Part shown: in pieces, positions 42,538 to 52,041 of the stretch
Position numbering within the stretch: position 1 is the stretch's first letter
Layout of the letters: the number at the start of each line of letters is the position of its first letter
NCBI GenBank assembly: GCA_944385055.1
Contig: CALWVT010000001.1
Location: 186,001 to 250,000 of the forward strand
From: an uncultured Clostridia bacterium
GTDB lineage: Bacteria; Bacillota; Clostridia; Oscillospirales; Acutalibacteraceae
Length of the DNA stretch: 64,000 nt
Direction of reading: 5' to 3'
Position numbers and translations under genes: made by a program
Notes under the pieces: generated by a model
Database searches by the model: none
Told to the model about the DNA's origin: nothing
The model's input: the letters and a program-made list of their open reading frames with translations, nothing else

Positions 42538-43485
42538 ATGCTGCAATCCCCAATTTGTGAGATCCTCGGAATTCAATACCCGGTATTCCAGGGCGGCATG
42601 GCGTGGATTGCCGACGCGGACCTTGCGGCGGCGGTCAGCAACGCGGGCGGCCTGGGTATCATTTCTGCGATGAACGCAGATGGGGAATGGGTCCGCGGAC
42701 AGATCCGTAAGGCGAAGGAATTGACCGATAAGCCCTTCGGTGTCAACATCATGCTGCAGAGCCCCTACGCCGACCAGGTTGCGAAGGTCGTTGTGGAGGA
42801 AGGCGTGCGCGTGCTGACGACCGGTGCGGGCAACCCGGGCAAGTACATGGCCGCGTGGCGGGAGGCCGGCATTCAGGTTATCCCGGTCATCGCGAGCGTG
42901 GCGTATGCGCGCATGATGGAGCGCGCGGGCGCGGTTGCCGTCGTTGCGGAAGGCTGCGAAAGCGGCGGCCACATCGGCGAGAGCACGACGATGGCGCTCG
43001 TGCCGCAGGTCTGCGACGCCGTGAAGATCCCGGTCATCGCGGCCGGCGGCATCGCGGACGGCCGCGGCATGGCGGCGGCACTGATGCTCGGCGCCTGCGG
43101 CGTGCAGATGGGCACGCGGTTTTTGGTCGCCAACGAGTGCAACGTCCATGAGAATTATAAAAAGCGCGTCTTGAAAGCAAAGGACATCGACACGATCGTG
43201 ACCGGCCGCCGTCAGGGCGACGCCGTGCGCAGCCTGAAGAACCACTTCAGCCGCACCTTTGCGAAGGAAGAGATGGACTTAAATGTCTCCGTCGAGGAAC
43301 TCAACCGCCTCGGCACGGGTTCCCTGCGCCATGCGGCCGTTGACGGCGACGAGCAGAACGGCTGCTTCCTTGCGGGCCAGATTGCCGGCCTTGTCAAGAA
43401 GGAAGAGCCCGCTGCGGACATCGTCCATTCCGTCTGCGAAGAGGCCGAAGCGCTTCTGAAAGGGGCGGCAAAATGGGTAAAGTAG
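42538..43485 (+). CDS. fabK: Enoyl-ACP reductase II (FMN)
   Basis: Reduces trans-2-enoyl-ACP, the last step of each elongation cycle, with FMN and NAD(P)H. 315 residues of the nitronate monooxygenase-like TIM barrel: PVFQGGMAWIADADLAAAVSNAGGLGIIS, GAGNP, AEGCESGGHIGESTTMALVPQV, AAGGIADGRGMAAAL. It starts 2 bases after the acpP stop. No fabI is in the operon, so fabK is the likely reductase; this type is resistant to triclosan. Confidence 0.96.
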   Translation: MLQSPICEILGIQYPVFQGGMAWIADADLAAAVSNAGGLGIISAMNADGEWVRGQIRKAKELTDKPFGVNIMLQSPYADQVAKVVVEEGVRVLTTGAGNPGKYMAAWREAGIQVIPVIASVAYARMMERAGAVAVVAEGCESGGHIGESTTMALVPQVCDAVKIPVIAAGGIADGRGMAAALMLGACGVQMGTRFLVANECNVHENYKKRVLKAKDIDTIVTGRRQGDAVRSLKNHFSRTFAKEEMDLNVSVEELNRLGTGSLRHAAVDGDEQNGCFLAGQIAGLVKKEEPAADIVHSVCEEAEALLKGAAKWVK

Positions 43486-44390
43486 CCTTCCTGTTTGCCG
43501 GCCAGGGCGCGCAGTATCCCGGCATGGGCGAATCCCTGTCCAATGCCAGCGCGGCGGCCAAGGCGGTTTTTGATACCGCAGACGCCGTCCGCCCGGGTAC
43601 AAGCACGCAGTGCTTTTCCGGCACAAAAGAAGAACTCACGCAGACGCACAACACCCAGCCCTGCGTTTACTGCGTCGACCTCGCGGCGGCGCGCGCCTTG
43701 GAAGAGGCGGGCGTCCATGCCGACGGCGTCGCGGGCTTCTCTTTGGGTGAAGTGGCCGCTTTGACGTTTGCGGGCGCGTTTGCTTCCGACGAAGCGGGCT
43801 TCTCGCTCGTCGTCGAGCGCGGCCGTTTGATGGAACAGGCCAATGACCGCCACCCCGGCGCGATGGCCGCTGTTTTAAAACTCAAAAATGAAGAAGTCGA
43901 GGCCATCTGCGCAAAATTCGAGCACATTTGGCCGGTCAATTATAACTGCCCCGGCCAGCTCGTTGCGGCCGGCGAGCGCGAGGAGATCGACCCGTTCTGC
44001 AAGGCCGTTTCCGAGGCGGGCGGGCGTGCGAAAAAACTTGCCGTCGGCGGCGGTTTCCATTCCCCGCTGATGCATGAGGCTTCCGCGTCGCTCGAGGCTG
44101 TCCTCGAGAAGATGGAAATGCATCAGCCGCGCATTCCGGTTTATGCAAACTTCACCTCGAAGCCCTATGCGGAGCCGCTCAAGGCGACGCTCGCGCGGCA
44201 GATGGAGAACCCCGTGCGCTGGCAGCAGACCATTTCCCAGATGATGGAAGACGGTTTCGACACGTTTATCGAAGTCGGCCCCGGAAAAACGCTTTCCGGC
44301 CTCGTTAAGCGCATCGCCCCCGACGCCAAAATTCTGCGCGTCGAGGATGCCCAGATGCTGTCGGACGCCGTCGCGGCGTGCAAGGCATAA
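43473..44390 (+). CDS. fabD: Malonyl-CoA:ACP transacylase
   Basis: Loads malonyl groups onto ACP. 305 residues with FLFAGQGAQYPGMG, the catalytic Ser90 in GFSLGEVAAL, and the His in GGGFHSPLM. It overlaps fabK by 13 bases, with AAAGGGG as ribosome site. Confidence 0.97.
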   Translation: MGKVAFLFAGQGAQYPGMGESLSNASAAAKAVFDTADAVRPGTSTQCFSGTKEELTQTHNTQPCVYCVDLAAARALEEAGVHADGVAGFSLGEVAALTFAGAFASDEAGFSLVVERGRLMEQANDRHPGAMAAVLKLKNEEVEAICAKFEHIWPVNYNCPGQLVAAGEREEIDPFCKAVSEAGGRAKKLAVGGGFHSPLMHEASASLEAVLEKMEMHQPRIPVYANFTSKPYAEPLKATLARQMENPVRWQQTISQMMEDGFDTFIEVGPGKTLSGLVKRIAPDAKILRVEDAQMLSDAVAACKA

Positions 44391-44435
44391 GCCTTCTGCA
44401 CCGTTCAAGAAAGCAATACGGAAAGGAACAATCGC

Positions 44436-45179
44436 ATGAGTGAACAGAAAAAGACGGCCCTGGTCACGGGCGGCAGCCGCGGCATCGGCCGCGCGGTCGC
44501 GCTGGAGCTGGCGCAGGCCGGGATGGATGTGGCGATCTTTTACGCGGGCAACACCGCCGCGGCAGAGGAATCTGTCGCGCTTTTGACCGAAGCGGGCGCA
44601 CGCGCAAAAAGTTATCAGTGTGATGTTTCGGATTTGGCGCAGGTTAAGCAGTCCGTCGACGAAGTGCTCGCCGATTTTGGCGGCGTCGACGTGCTCGTCA
44701 ACAACGCCGGTGTTACGCGCGACGGTCTGCTGCTTTCTATGAAAGAGGAAGACCTCGATCGCGTGCTCGGCGCGAGCCTGAAAGGCGCGTTTCATATGAC
44801 CCAGGCGCTCTACCGCCATTTTATGAAGAAGCGTTACGGCCGCATCGTGAATATTTCCTCCGTCGTGGGCCTGCATGGCAATGCCGGCCAGGCGAGTTAT
44901 TCCGCCGCAAAAGCGGGCATCATCGGCCTGACAAAGAGCGTGGCCAAGGAGCTCGCCGGCCGCGGCGTCACCTGCAATGCCGTCGCACCGGGCTTTATTG
45001 CCTCCGACATGACGGCCGCCATGACCCAGAAGGCGAAGGATGCCACGTTGCAGACCATTCCCATGGGCCGGGTCGGCCAGGTGACGGATGTGGCGCATGC
45101 GGTTGCCTTTTTAGCGAGCGATGCAGCCGCTTATATTACAGGCGTCGTCCTGCGCGTGGATGGCGGCCTGGGCATGTAA
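44436..45179 (+). CDS. fabG: 3-oxoacyl-ACP reductase
   Basis: NADPH-dependent short-chain dehydrogenase, 247 residues. The cofactor motif is GGSRGIGRA, then NNAGVTRD, the catalytic Ser in NISSVVG, and YSAAKAG (Tyr/Lys). It sits 45 bases after fabD and 18 bases before fabF. Confidence 0.97.
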   Translation: MSEQKKTALVTGGSRGIGRAVALELAQAGMDVAIFYAGNTAAAEESVALLTEAGARAKSYQCDVSDLAQVKQSVDEVLADFGGVDVLVNNAGVTRDGLLLSMKEEDLDRVLGASLKGAFHMTQALYRHFMKKRYGRIVNISSVVGLHGNAGQASYSAAKAGIIGLTKSVAKELAGRGVTCNAVAPGFIASDMTAAMTQKAKDATLQTIPMGRVGQVTDVAHAVAFLASDAAAYITGVVLRVDGGLGM

Positions 45180-45197
45180 GAAAGGATGTTGTGCAGG

Positions 45198-46427
45198 ATG
45201 CGCAGAGTAGTAGTGACCGGTATGGGCGCCGTAACGCCCGTGGGAAATACGGTCGAGCAGACATGGGAAAACCTCGTCGCCGGCAAAAACGGCATCGGGC
45301 CCATCACCCGCTTTGATTCGTCCAACTTAAAGGTCCATATCGCGGCGGAAGTCAAGGACTTCGATCCGCTTCAATATTTTTCAAAATCCGATCTGCGGAA
45401 AAACGACTTGTTTACCCAGTATGCGGTGGCCGCAGCGGAACAGGCCATGGCCGACAGCGGCATTAAGGATCATATCGCCCCGGAGCGCCTGGGCGTTTAT
45501 CTCGGCAGCGGCATCGGCGGCATTACCACGACGCTCGAGAATCATACGAGCATGGAAAACGGCAAACACGTTTCCCCGTATATGATCCCGGCCATGATTA
45601 TCAACATGGGTGCCGGCGTCATCTCGATGCGCACGGGCGCCAAGGGTCCCTGCGTGCCGATTGTCACCGCCTGTGCGACGAGCACCCACACCGTCGGCGA
45701 AGCGTTCCACTGCATTCGCGACGGTTATGCCGACGCCGTGATTGCCGGCGGCAGTGAGGCGGCGCTGGTCCCGTTGACCGTTGCGGGCTTCTCCAGCTGC
45801 AAAGCGCTGACGACGAACCCCGACCCTGCCACCGCCAGCATTCCGTTCGATAAGCGGCGCAGCGGCTTCGTCCTCGGCGAGGGCGCAGCCATCTTGATTC
45901 TCGAAGAGTATGAACATGCCAAGGCCCGCGGCGCTAAGATTTACGGCGAAGTGCTGGGCTATGCGAATACGGGCGACGCCTACCATTTTACCGCGCCGGA
46001 GCCGGAGGCAGAGGGCATCACCCGCTGCATCCGCCTGGCCCTCGAAGAGGCCGGCATCACGCCTGACGAGCATACCTACGTCAACGCCCACGGCACGAGC
46101 ACACAGCTCAACGACGCAACGGAGACGAAGGGCTTTAAGCAGGCGTTCGGCGAGGCCGCTTACAAAGTGAAGATTAGCTCGACAAAGAGCATGACGGGCC
46201 ACCTTCTGGGCGCAACGGGCGCTTTGGAGGCCATCGCGTGCCTGAAAGCAATCGACACCGGCGATATTCCGCCTACGATCGGCCTGACAGAGCCCGATCC
46301 CGCATGCGACCTCGATTATACGCCGGGCAAGAGCGTCCATATGGATGTAGAAAACGCAATTTCGACAAACCTGGGCTTTGGCGGCCATAACGGCTGCCTG
46401 GTCTTCGGAAAAGTCAGGGAGGCATGA
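45198..46427 (+). CDS. fabF: 3-oxoacyl-ACP synthase II
   Basis: Elongating condensing enzyme of 409 residues. Cys159 is in TACATSTH, the His residues in NAHGTSTQLND and MTGHLLGATG. ATG 45198 (MRRVVVTGMGAVTPVG) matches the family start; the ATG at 45186 touches the AAAGG ribosome site. accB follows after 3 bases. Confidence 0.97.
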   Translation: MRRVVVTGMGAVTPVGNTVEQTWENLVAGKNGIGPITRFDSSNLKVHIAAEVKDFDPLQYFSKSDLRKNDLFTQYAVAAAEQAMADSGIKDHIAPERLGVYLGSGIGGITTTLENHTSMENGKHVSPYMIPAMIINMGAGVISMRTGAKGPCVPIVTACATSTHTVGEAFHCIRDGYADAVIAGGSEAALVPLTVAGFSSCKALTTNPDPATASIPFDKRRSGFVLGEGAAILILEEYEHAKARGAKIYGEVLGYANTGDAYHFTAPEPEAEGITRCIRLALEEAGITPDEHTYVNAHGTSTQLNDATETKGFKQAFGEAAYKVKISSTKSMTGHLLGATGALEAIACLKAIDTGDIPPTIGLTEPDPACDLDYTPGKSVHMDVENAISTNLGFGGHNGCLVFGKVREA

Positions 46428-46430
46428 GTC

Positions 46431-46922
46431 ATGGATTTGCAGGCAGTCAAGGAGCTGGCCCAGCTGATGGAGGACAAAGCCCTCACGGAGCTCGACGTTG
46501 AGATCGATGGCCAGCACGTCGTCCTGAAAAAGGAAGTACAGGTCGTTTCTGCGCCCGCAGCGCCGCAGATTTCGATTCCGGTCCCCGCAGCCCTCAGCAC
46601 GGCGACCCCGGCCGCGGAAACCCCGGCAGAACCGGCGCCGCAGCAGGCAGCCCCTGCAGCGAAGGACAGCGTCGTCGATTTTAATAACATCACCGAGATC
46701 AAATCCCCGATGGTCGGCACCGCTTACCTCGCGCCTTCTCCGGAGGAGGAACCCTACGTCAAGGTCGGCGACCATGTGCAGAAGGGCCAGGTGCTGTGCA
46801 TCATCGAAGCGATGAAGCTCATGAACGAGTTTACATCCCCCCAGGCGGGCGAGATCGTCGACATCTGCGTCGAGGACGGCCAGCTCGTCGAGTACGGCCA
46901 GTGCCTGTTTAAGATTGTCTAA
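46431..46922 (+). CDS. accB: Biotin carboxyl carrier protein of acetyl-CoA carboxylase
   Basis: 163 residues: an N-terminal domain, an Ala/Pro-rich linker (about 40-80) and the biotinyl domain. The biotin site is Lys129 in EAMKLMNEF. It carries CO2 between AccC and AccAD. The ATG is 3 bases after the fabF stop. Confidence 0.97.
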   Translation: MDLQAVKELAQLMEDKALTELDVEIDGQHVVLKKEVQVVSAPAAPQISIPVPAALSTATPAAETPAEPAPQQAAPAAKDSVVDFNNITEIKSPMVGTAYLAPSPEEEPYVKVGDHVQKGQVLCIIEAMKLMNEFTSPQAGEIVDICVEDGQLVEYGQCLFKIV

Positions 46923-46941
46923 AAGGGAAGGTTTAGGGAAG

Positions 46942-47355
46942 ATGGATAGAGAACAGCTCAAAGAGATCCTGCCGCACCGCGAGCCGATGCTTCTTGTCGA
47001 TGAGGCGTCGCTGCAGCCCGACGGCACCGCCCACGGCCGCTATACGGTGCGCGGGGACGAGTGGTTTTTGCAGGGGCATTTTCCGGGGAATCCAACGGTT
47101 CCCGGCGTAGTGCTGTGCGAGATGATGGGCCAGACTTGCTGCGTGATGCTGGCCGATAAGCTCAAAGGCAAGACCCCGTACTTTACCGGGATCGATAAGG
47201 TGAAATTCCGCACCCCCGTAAAGCCCGGGGATACATTGGAGATGGAATGTGCCGTCACGCGGGTTTTCAAGTCGTTTTATTTTACGCACTGCAAGGGCAG
47301 TGTCAACGGGAAACTTGTGGTCAGCGGCGATTTGAGTTTTGCGGTGGTCGGATGA
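46942..47355 (+). CDS. fabZ: 3-hydroxyacyl-ACP dehydratase
   Basis: A 137-residue hotdog-fold dehydratase. The N-terminus ILPHREPMLLVD and the catalytic motif GHFPGNPTVPGVVLCE are clear. ATG 46942 follows AAGGGAAGG; the GTG-type extension to 46915 overlaps accB. It sits between accB and accC as in streptococcal fab operons. Confidence 0.96.
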   Translation: MDREQLKEILPHREPMLLVDEASLQPDGTAHGRYTVRGDEWFLQGHFPGNPTVPGVVLCEMMGQTCCVMLADKLKGKTPYFTGIDKVKFRTPVKPGDTLEMECAVTRVFKSFYFTHCKGSVNGKLVVSGDLSFAVVG

Positions 47356-47382
47356 CCCCGCAGGGAAAAAGGAGTGGGCCCA

Positions 47383-48723
47383 TTGTTTTCCAAGATTCTG
47401 ATTGCCAATCGCGGTGAGATTGCCGTTCGCATCATCCGCGCCTGTAAAGAGATGGGCGTGGCCACGGTGGCCGTCTTCAGCGAGGCGGACCGCGACGCCC
47501 TGCATGTCAGCCTGGCGGACGAGAGCGTCTGCATTGGGCCGGCACGTGTCCAGGACAGCTATCTGAATATGCCGTCGATTCTTTCCGCTGCCGTCAAAAC
47601 GGGCGCGCAGGCGATTCACCCGGGGTATGGCCTTTTGAGTGAAAATGCCCGCTTCGCCGAACTTTGCGAGAAGTGCCATATCCATTTTATCGGCCCGGAC
47701 GCGAAGCTCATTTCGGAACTCGGCGATAAAGACGCCGCAAAGCGCACAATGCGCGAGGCCGGCGTGCCGGTTGTTCCCGGCAGCGAGATTGTTCCCGATG
47801 TTGAGGCGGCCAAAAAGGCGGCAAAGGAAATCGGTTTTCCGCTTCTCGTCAAGGCACGTGCGGGCGGCGGCGGCCGCGGAATCCGGCTTGTCAACACGGA
47901 AGCGGAGTTAGAGCCCGCCTTCTTGGCGTCTTCCAAGGAGGCCGAGGCGGCTTTCGGCGACGGCGCGTGCTATCTCGAAAAGTATCTCGACCCCGTCAAG
48001 CATATTGAAATGCAGATCCTCTGTGATAACTTCGACAATGTCGTTTGTTTGGGCGAGCGCGAGTGCTCCATCCAGCGCAAACACCAAAAGCTGCTCGAAG
48101 AGAGCCCCGCTTGCTGCATCACCCCGGAAATGCGCGCGCGGATGATGGATGCGGCCGCAAAAGCCGCCCACGCCGTCCATTACCGGAGCCTCGGCACCAT
48201 TGAATTCTTGGTCGACAGCGATCGCAACTTTTATTTCATGGAAATGAATACCCGCCTGCAGGTGGAACACCCCGTCACGGAATTTGTCACGGGCCTGGAT
48301 CTTGTCAAATGGCAGATTCGCGCCGCTGCCGGCATCGAACTGCCGTTTCACCAGGAGGATATCCGCTTAAACGGCCACGCAATCGAGTGCCGCATCAATG
48401 CGGAGGACCCCGAAAATCATTTCATGCCCAGCTGCGGCCGCATTAGCCTCTTGCATATTCCGGGCGGTCCGTGGGTGCGTTTCGATACGGCGCTGTATCA
48501 GGATTATTCCGTGCCGCCGTACTACGATTCCCTGCTCGGGAAATTGATCGTCCATGCGCCGACGCGCGAGGAGGCCGTGCGGAAGATGAAAGCCGCCCTG
48601 GCGGAACTCGTGATCGAGGGCGTTACGCACACCGCGGATTTGCAGATGGATATCCTTTCCGACCCTGATTTTCTCGACGGCAGCTATACCACCGACTTTA
48701 TGGAAAAGAGAGGGGCTGAATAA
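47383..48723 (+). CDS. accC: Biotin carboxylase
   Basis: ATP-grasp enzyme of 446 residues that carboxylates biotin on AccB. Motifs: ILIANRGEIAVRI, IHPGYGLLSENA, KARAGGGGRGIR, the ECSIQRKHQKL stretch and FMEMNTRLQVEHPVTE. The start is TTG 47383, 10 bases after AAAGGAG; the GTG at 47374 is too close to that site. Confidence 0.97.
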   Translation: MFSKILIANRGEIAVRIIRACKEMGVATVAVFSEADRDALHVSLADESVCIGPARVQDSYLNMPSILSAAVKTGAQAIHPGYGLLSENARFAELCEKCHIHFIGPDAKLISELGDKDAAKRTMREAGVPVVPGSEIVPDVEAAKKAAKEIGFPLLVKARAGGGGRGIRLVNTEAELEPAFLASSKEAEAAFGDGACYLEKYLDPVKHIEMQILCDNFDNVVCLGERECSIQRKHQKLLEESPACCITPEMRARMMDAAAKAAHAVHYRSLGTIEFLVDSDRNFYFMEMNTRLQVEHPVTEFVTGLDLVKWQIRAAAGIELPFHQEDIRLNGHAIECRINAEDPENHFMPSCGRISLLHIPGGPWVRFDTALYQDYSVPPYYDSLLGKLIVHAPTREEAVRKMKAALAELVIEGVTHTADLQMDILSDPDFLDGSYTTDFMEKRGAE

Positions 48724-48725
48724 CG

Positions 48726-49601
48726 ATGCTGAAGTCCGCAAACTTTAAGCCCAGCCGCAACCAGCTGGAAAACATGGGCGTTGCTACAGCCGGCAGCGGC
48801 TTTACCGAGCAGCCGCAGGTTCCGGACCAGCTCTGCACGAAATGCCCCGGCTGCGGCAAGACCATTTTTACATCGGATATGCGGGCAAATCTGTGGATGT
48901 GCCCGTCGTGCGGGTACCATTTTAAATACCCCGCCCGCAAGCACCTTTTAAAGATCTGCGACGAGAATAGTTTCGAGGAATGGGATACCGGCCTGCGCAG
49001 CACGGATTTCCTGCATTTCCCGGGCTATGCCGTCAAATTGAAGAGCGCCCGTTTAAATAGCCGCGAAAACGAATCGGTCATTTCCGGCAAAGCGGCAATC
49101 GAAGGGGAGCCCTGCGCCATTTTCGCGATGGACAGCCGCTTTATGATGGGCTCGATGGGTTCCGTCGTCGGCGAGAAGATTACGCGCCTGTTTGAACGCG
49201 CGACAGAAGAGCGCCTGCCCGTGATCGGCTTTACGCTGTCCGGCGGCGCCCGCATGCAGGAGGGCACGACTTCCCTGATGCAGATGGCAAAAACGAGCGG
49301 CGCCGTCAAGTACCACAGCGACGCGGGCCTTTTGTATATCACCGTGCTGACGAACCCGACGACCGGCGGCGTGACGGCGAGTTTTGCCATGGAGGGCGAT
49401 ATCCTCTTATCGGAGCCCGGCGCGCTGATCGGTTTTGCCGGCCCGCGCGTGATCGAGCAGACCATGCGGCAAAAACTGCCCAAGGGTTTCCAAAGCGCGG
49501 AGTTCCTGCTCGAAAAAGGGTTCTTAGACGGCATTGTGCCGCGCCCGGAACAGCGCAAAGTGCTCGCGCAGCTGCTGCGTCTGCACAGGAAGGAGGCGTG
49601 A
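48726..49601 (+). CDS. accD: Acetyl-CoA carboxylase carboxyltransferase, beta subunit
   Basis: 291 residues. The N-terminal zinc finger has CPGC and CPSCGYH (about 39-61), then the crotonase-like core with MGSMGSVVGEKITR, SGGARMQEG and PTTGGVTASFAM. It starts 2 bases after accC. Confidence 0.97.
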   Translation: MLKSANFKPSRNQLENMGVATAGSGFTEQPQVPDQLCTKCPGCGKTIFTSDMRANLWMCPSCGYHFKYPARKHLLKICDENSFEEWDTGLRSTDFLHFPGYAVKLKSARLNSRENESVISGKAAIEGEPCAIFAMDSRFMMGSMGSVVGEKITRLFERATEERLPVIGFTLSGGARMQEGTTSLMQMAKTSGAVKYHSDAGLLYITVLTNPTTGGVTASFAMEGDILLSEPGALIGFAGPRVIEQTMRQKLPKGFQSAEFLLEKGFLDGIVPRPEQRKVLAQLLRLHRKEA

Positions 49602-49605
49602 AGCG

Positions 49606-50382
49606 ATGGAAGCTTATAAGCGCATCCAGCTTTCGAGAAAATCCGGCCGCCCGACCGGCTTAGACTTTGTCAACCACGTTGTCACCGATTTCTTTGAGAT
49701 GCACGGCGACCGCCGCTTTGCCGACGACCCGGCCATCGTGGCCGGCGTGGGCCGCCTGTGCGGCAAGCCCATCACCGTCATCGCCCAGGAAAAGGGCCAC
49801 ACGATGAAGGAGCGCACGTTCCGCAATTTCGGCAGCCCGCACCCGGAAGGGTACCGCAAGGCGCTGCGCCTGATGAAACAGGCGGAGAAATTCGGCCGTC
49901 CGGTGCTGTGCTTCGTCGATACGTCCGGCGCTTTCTGCGGCACCGGCGCGGAGGAGCGCGGCCAGGGCCTTGCTATTGCCGAAAACCTGTGCGAGATGAT
50001 GACGCTTAAAGTGCCGATCCTCACGGTGTTCATCGGGGAAGGCGGTAGCGGCGGCGCGCTCGCGCTTGCCGTGGCGGACCAGGTTTGGATGCTCGAAAAT
50101 GCCTACTATGCGGTCATCAGCCCCGAAGGCTGCGCAAGCATCCTGTGGAAGGATTCCAAAAAGGTCCGCGAGGCCAGCGACAGCCTGCGCTGCGTGCCGG
50201 AGGACCTTCTGGAACTCGGCCTGATCGAACGCATTCTGCCGGAAAGCGACCAGGACGCCTTGTGGCGCACGCTGCCGCTCGAGCTTTCGGAGGAATTCGA
50301 TGCGCTCGAAGCGATGACGAGCGAGGAGCGCTGCGCAAAACGCTACGCCCGTTTCCGCAAGATGGGGGTGTTTAAGGAATGA
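49606..50382 (+). CDS. accA: Acetyl-CoA carboxylase carboxyltransferase, alpha subunit
   Basis: 258 residues. Motifs include MHGDRRFADDPAIVAGVG, GSPHPEGYRKALRLM, VDTSGAFCGTGAEERGQG and EGGSGGALALAVAD. ATG 49606 follows AAGGAGG. It completes the carboxylase; accC, accD and accA are adjacent, so subunit balance is likely set by one transcript. degV overlaps its stop by 4 bases. Confidence 0.97.
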   Translation: MEAYKRIQLSRKSGRPTGLDFVNHVVTDFFEMHGDRRFADDPAIVAGVGRLCGKPITVIAQEKGHTMKERTFRNFGSPHPEGYRKALRLMKQAEKFGRPVLCFVDTSGAFCGTGAEERGQGLAIAENLCEMMTLKVPILTVFIGEGGSGGALALAVADQVWMLENAYYAVISPEGCASILWKDSKKVREASDSLRCVPEDLLELGLIERILPESDQDALWRTLPLELSEEFDALEAMTSEERCAKRYARFRKMGVFKE

Positions 50383-51200
50383 TCGCCCTGGTGACCGACA
50401 GCACCGCCCCTTTGACCCACGCGGAGGCCGAAAAATTCGGCATCTGTGTTGTCCCGCACAGCTATACGGTAGACGGCACAGCGTATCTTGAAAATTATAC
50501 GGACGAAAATCCGGGCTATACGGACCGCTTGAGCCGTGCTTCCCGTTACGCAACGGCCCAGTGTACGCCCTCTGCGTTTGCGACGGCATTTCGTCAGCTT
50601 TTGGCGCAGGGATGCGATGTCCTGTGCATCGTGCTTTCCTCGCGCTTGAGCGGTGCATGGACGAGTGCCGTAACGGCGGCGCGGGCGCTCGGCAATGCCC
50701 ATATTACGGTGCTCGATTCTCATCTGACGGCCGGCGCCCTGTATTTTGCGCTGCTGCGCACGCGGGAGGAGAGCCTGCGCGGCCTGTCGCTTTCCCAGCT
50801 CTCGGACCGTTTCCGCACCATTGAAAAAGAGGTCGGCGTCGCGTTCTCCGTTGAGGATATGCGTGCGCTTCGCCGCAGCCACCGCCTCAATTTTACGAGC
50901 CAATCCGTCAATACGATCTTAAACCGCCGCCCGGTCTTTACGCTGGAAGGCGGCGCGATCGTGACGCGCGGCCAGACGCGCGGCCGTGCGGAACGCGTCC
51001 GGATGCTCACGCAGATGGTGCCCGAAAACGCGAAACGCCTGATGGTCCAGGGGTTTGGCAGCGCGCAGATTGCCGCAAGCCTTGCCCATATGGTCCGCCG
51101 CCGTTTCCCGCAGGCAGAACTGCTGCAGCGGGAACTCGGCCCGGTTTTGAGTACCCATTTGGGGACGCAGGCGGTCGCCGTTTCCTGGTGCCTGCGCTGA
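50379..51200 (+). CDS. DegV/FakB-type fatty acid-binding protein
   Basis: A 273-residue DegV protein. The start IALVTDSTAPLTHAEAEKFGI and the CTPSAFATAF and CIVLSSRLSGAWTSA stretches are typical; these contact the fatty acid carboxyl group in FakB structures. FakB presents fatty acids to the kinase FakA (not in this window) for incorporation of exogenous acids. The ATGA overlap with accA ties it to the fatty acid operon. Specific fatty acid preference is unknown. Confidence 0.88.
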   Translation: MIALVTDSTAPLTHAEAEKFGICVVPHSYTVDGTAYLENYTDENPGYTDRLSRASRYATAQCTPSAFATAFRQLLAQGCDVLCIVLSSRLSGAWTSAVTAARALGNAHITVLDSHLTAGALYFALLRTREESLRGLSLSQLSDRFRTIEKEVGVAFSVEDMRALRRSHRLNFTSQSVNTILNRRPVFTLEGGAIVTRGQTRGRAERVRMLTQMVPENAKRLMVQGFGSAQIAASLAHMVRRRFPQAELLQRELGPVLSTHLGTQAVAVSWCLR

Positions 51201-51210
51201 TTCAAAAAGC

Positions 51211-51246
51211 AAAGCCGTCTCTTATAATAGAGGCGGCTTTTTTCTT
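51211..51246 (+). terminator. Terminator of the fatty acid operon
   Basis: AAAGCCGTCT (51211-51220) pairs with AGGCGGCTTT (51231-51240) with one G-U pair, followed by T-rich sequence. The 51247-51312 stretch before cobJ is too short for a cobalamin riboswitch. Confidence 0.85.
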
Positions 51247-51312
51247 ATCCCGCTTTTTTTCAAAGGCATGCCGCTTTGGCCGTCTTGAAAAAACATCCGC
51301 GAAGGAGGAACT

Positions 51313-52041
51313 ATGCAGAAAGTCTACGTTGTGGGGATTGGCCCCGGTGGGGAGGAGATGCTGACCCCGCAGGCGCGCCGCGCTTTGGAAGCGAGCGACC
51401 TTTTGTGCGGCTACACGGTCTATATCGACCTTGTTCGCCCGCTTTTTCCCCAAAAACCCGTCTATACCACCCAAATGACCGGGGAAGTACAGCGCTGCCG
51501 CCAAGCGCTGCAGGAGGCGCAGAGCGGCAAGACGGTGGCTCTCCTCTGCAGCGGCGATCCCGGCGTGTATGGGATGGCCGGCCTTGTGCTGCAGCTTGCG
51601 CCGGCGTATCCGGAAGTCGCCGTCGAGGTGGTGCCCGGCGTGACGGCCGCAACGGCCGGGGCCGCGCTGCTGGGCGCGCCCTTGACGAATGATTTCGCCG
51701 TCATTTCCCTGTCCGACCGCCTTACGCCGTGGCAGACGATCGTACAGCGCCTGCGCGCGGCGGCGGAGGCCGATTTCGTCCTCTGCCTGTATAATCCGGA
51801 AAGCCGGAGCCGGAAAGGATACTTAAAGCGCGCATGCGAAGTGGTTGCCCCATTCCGCGCGCCGCAGACGCCTTGCGGCTGGGCCCGCCGCATCAGCCGG
51901 GAGGGGGAGGAAAGCGGCGTCTGCACGTTCGCGGCCCTTTCCGATCTTGCCGCCGACATGTTCACAACCGTCTACATTGGCAACAGCCAGACGCGGATTT
52001 TCGAGGGAAAGCTCGTCACGCCGCGCGGATACACGCTATGA
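51313..52041 (+). CDS. cobJ: Precorrin-3B C17-methyltransferase
   Basis: S-adenosylmethionine-dependent ring-contraction methyltransferase (CobJ/CbiH). 242 residues. VYVVGIGPGGEEMLTPQA, LLCSGDPGVYGMAG, VVPGVTAATAGAALLGAPL, LCLYNPESRSRKG and TVYIGNSQT are typical. AAGGAGG precedes the ATG. It overlaps cobK by 4 bases. First of four cobalamin genes. Confidence 0.95.
   Translation: MQKVYVVGIGPGGEEMLTPQARRALEASDLLCGYTVYIDLVRPLFPQKPVYTTQMTGEVQRCRQALQEAQSGKTVALLCSGDPGVYGMAGLVLQLAPAYPEVAVEVVPGVTAATAGAALLGAPLTNDFAVISLSDRLTPWQTIVQRLRAAAEADFVLCLYNPESRSRKGYLKRACEVVAPFRAPQTPCGWARRISREGEESGVCTFAALSDLAADMFTTVYIGNSQTRIFEGKLVTPRGYTL

Noticed and set aside
43875-45098. 407-residue minus-strand open frame
   Set aside because: Antisense of fabD and fabG; low-complexity composition and no ribosome site.
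45381-47027. 548-residue minus-strand open frame
   Set aside because: Antisense of fabF and accB in a GC-rich coding region; both plus-strand genes are certain.
51247-51312. Cobalamin riboswitch before cobJ
   Set aside because: Only 66 bases, with no B12-box pattern.
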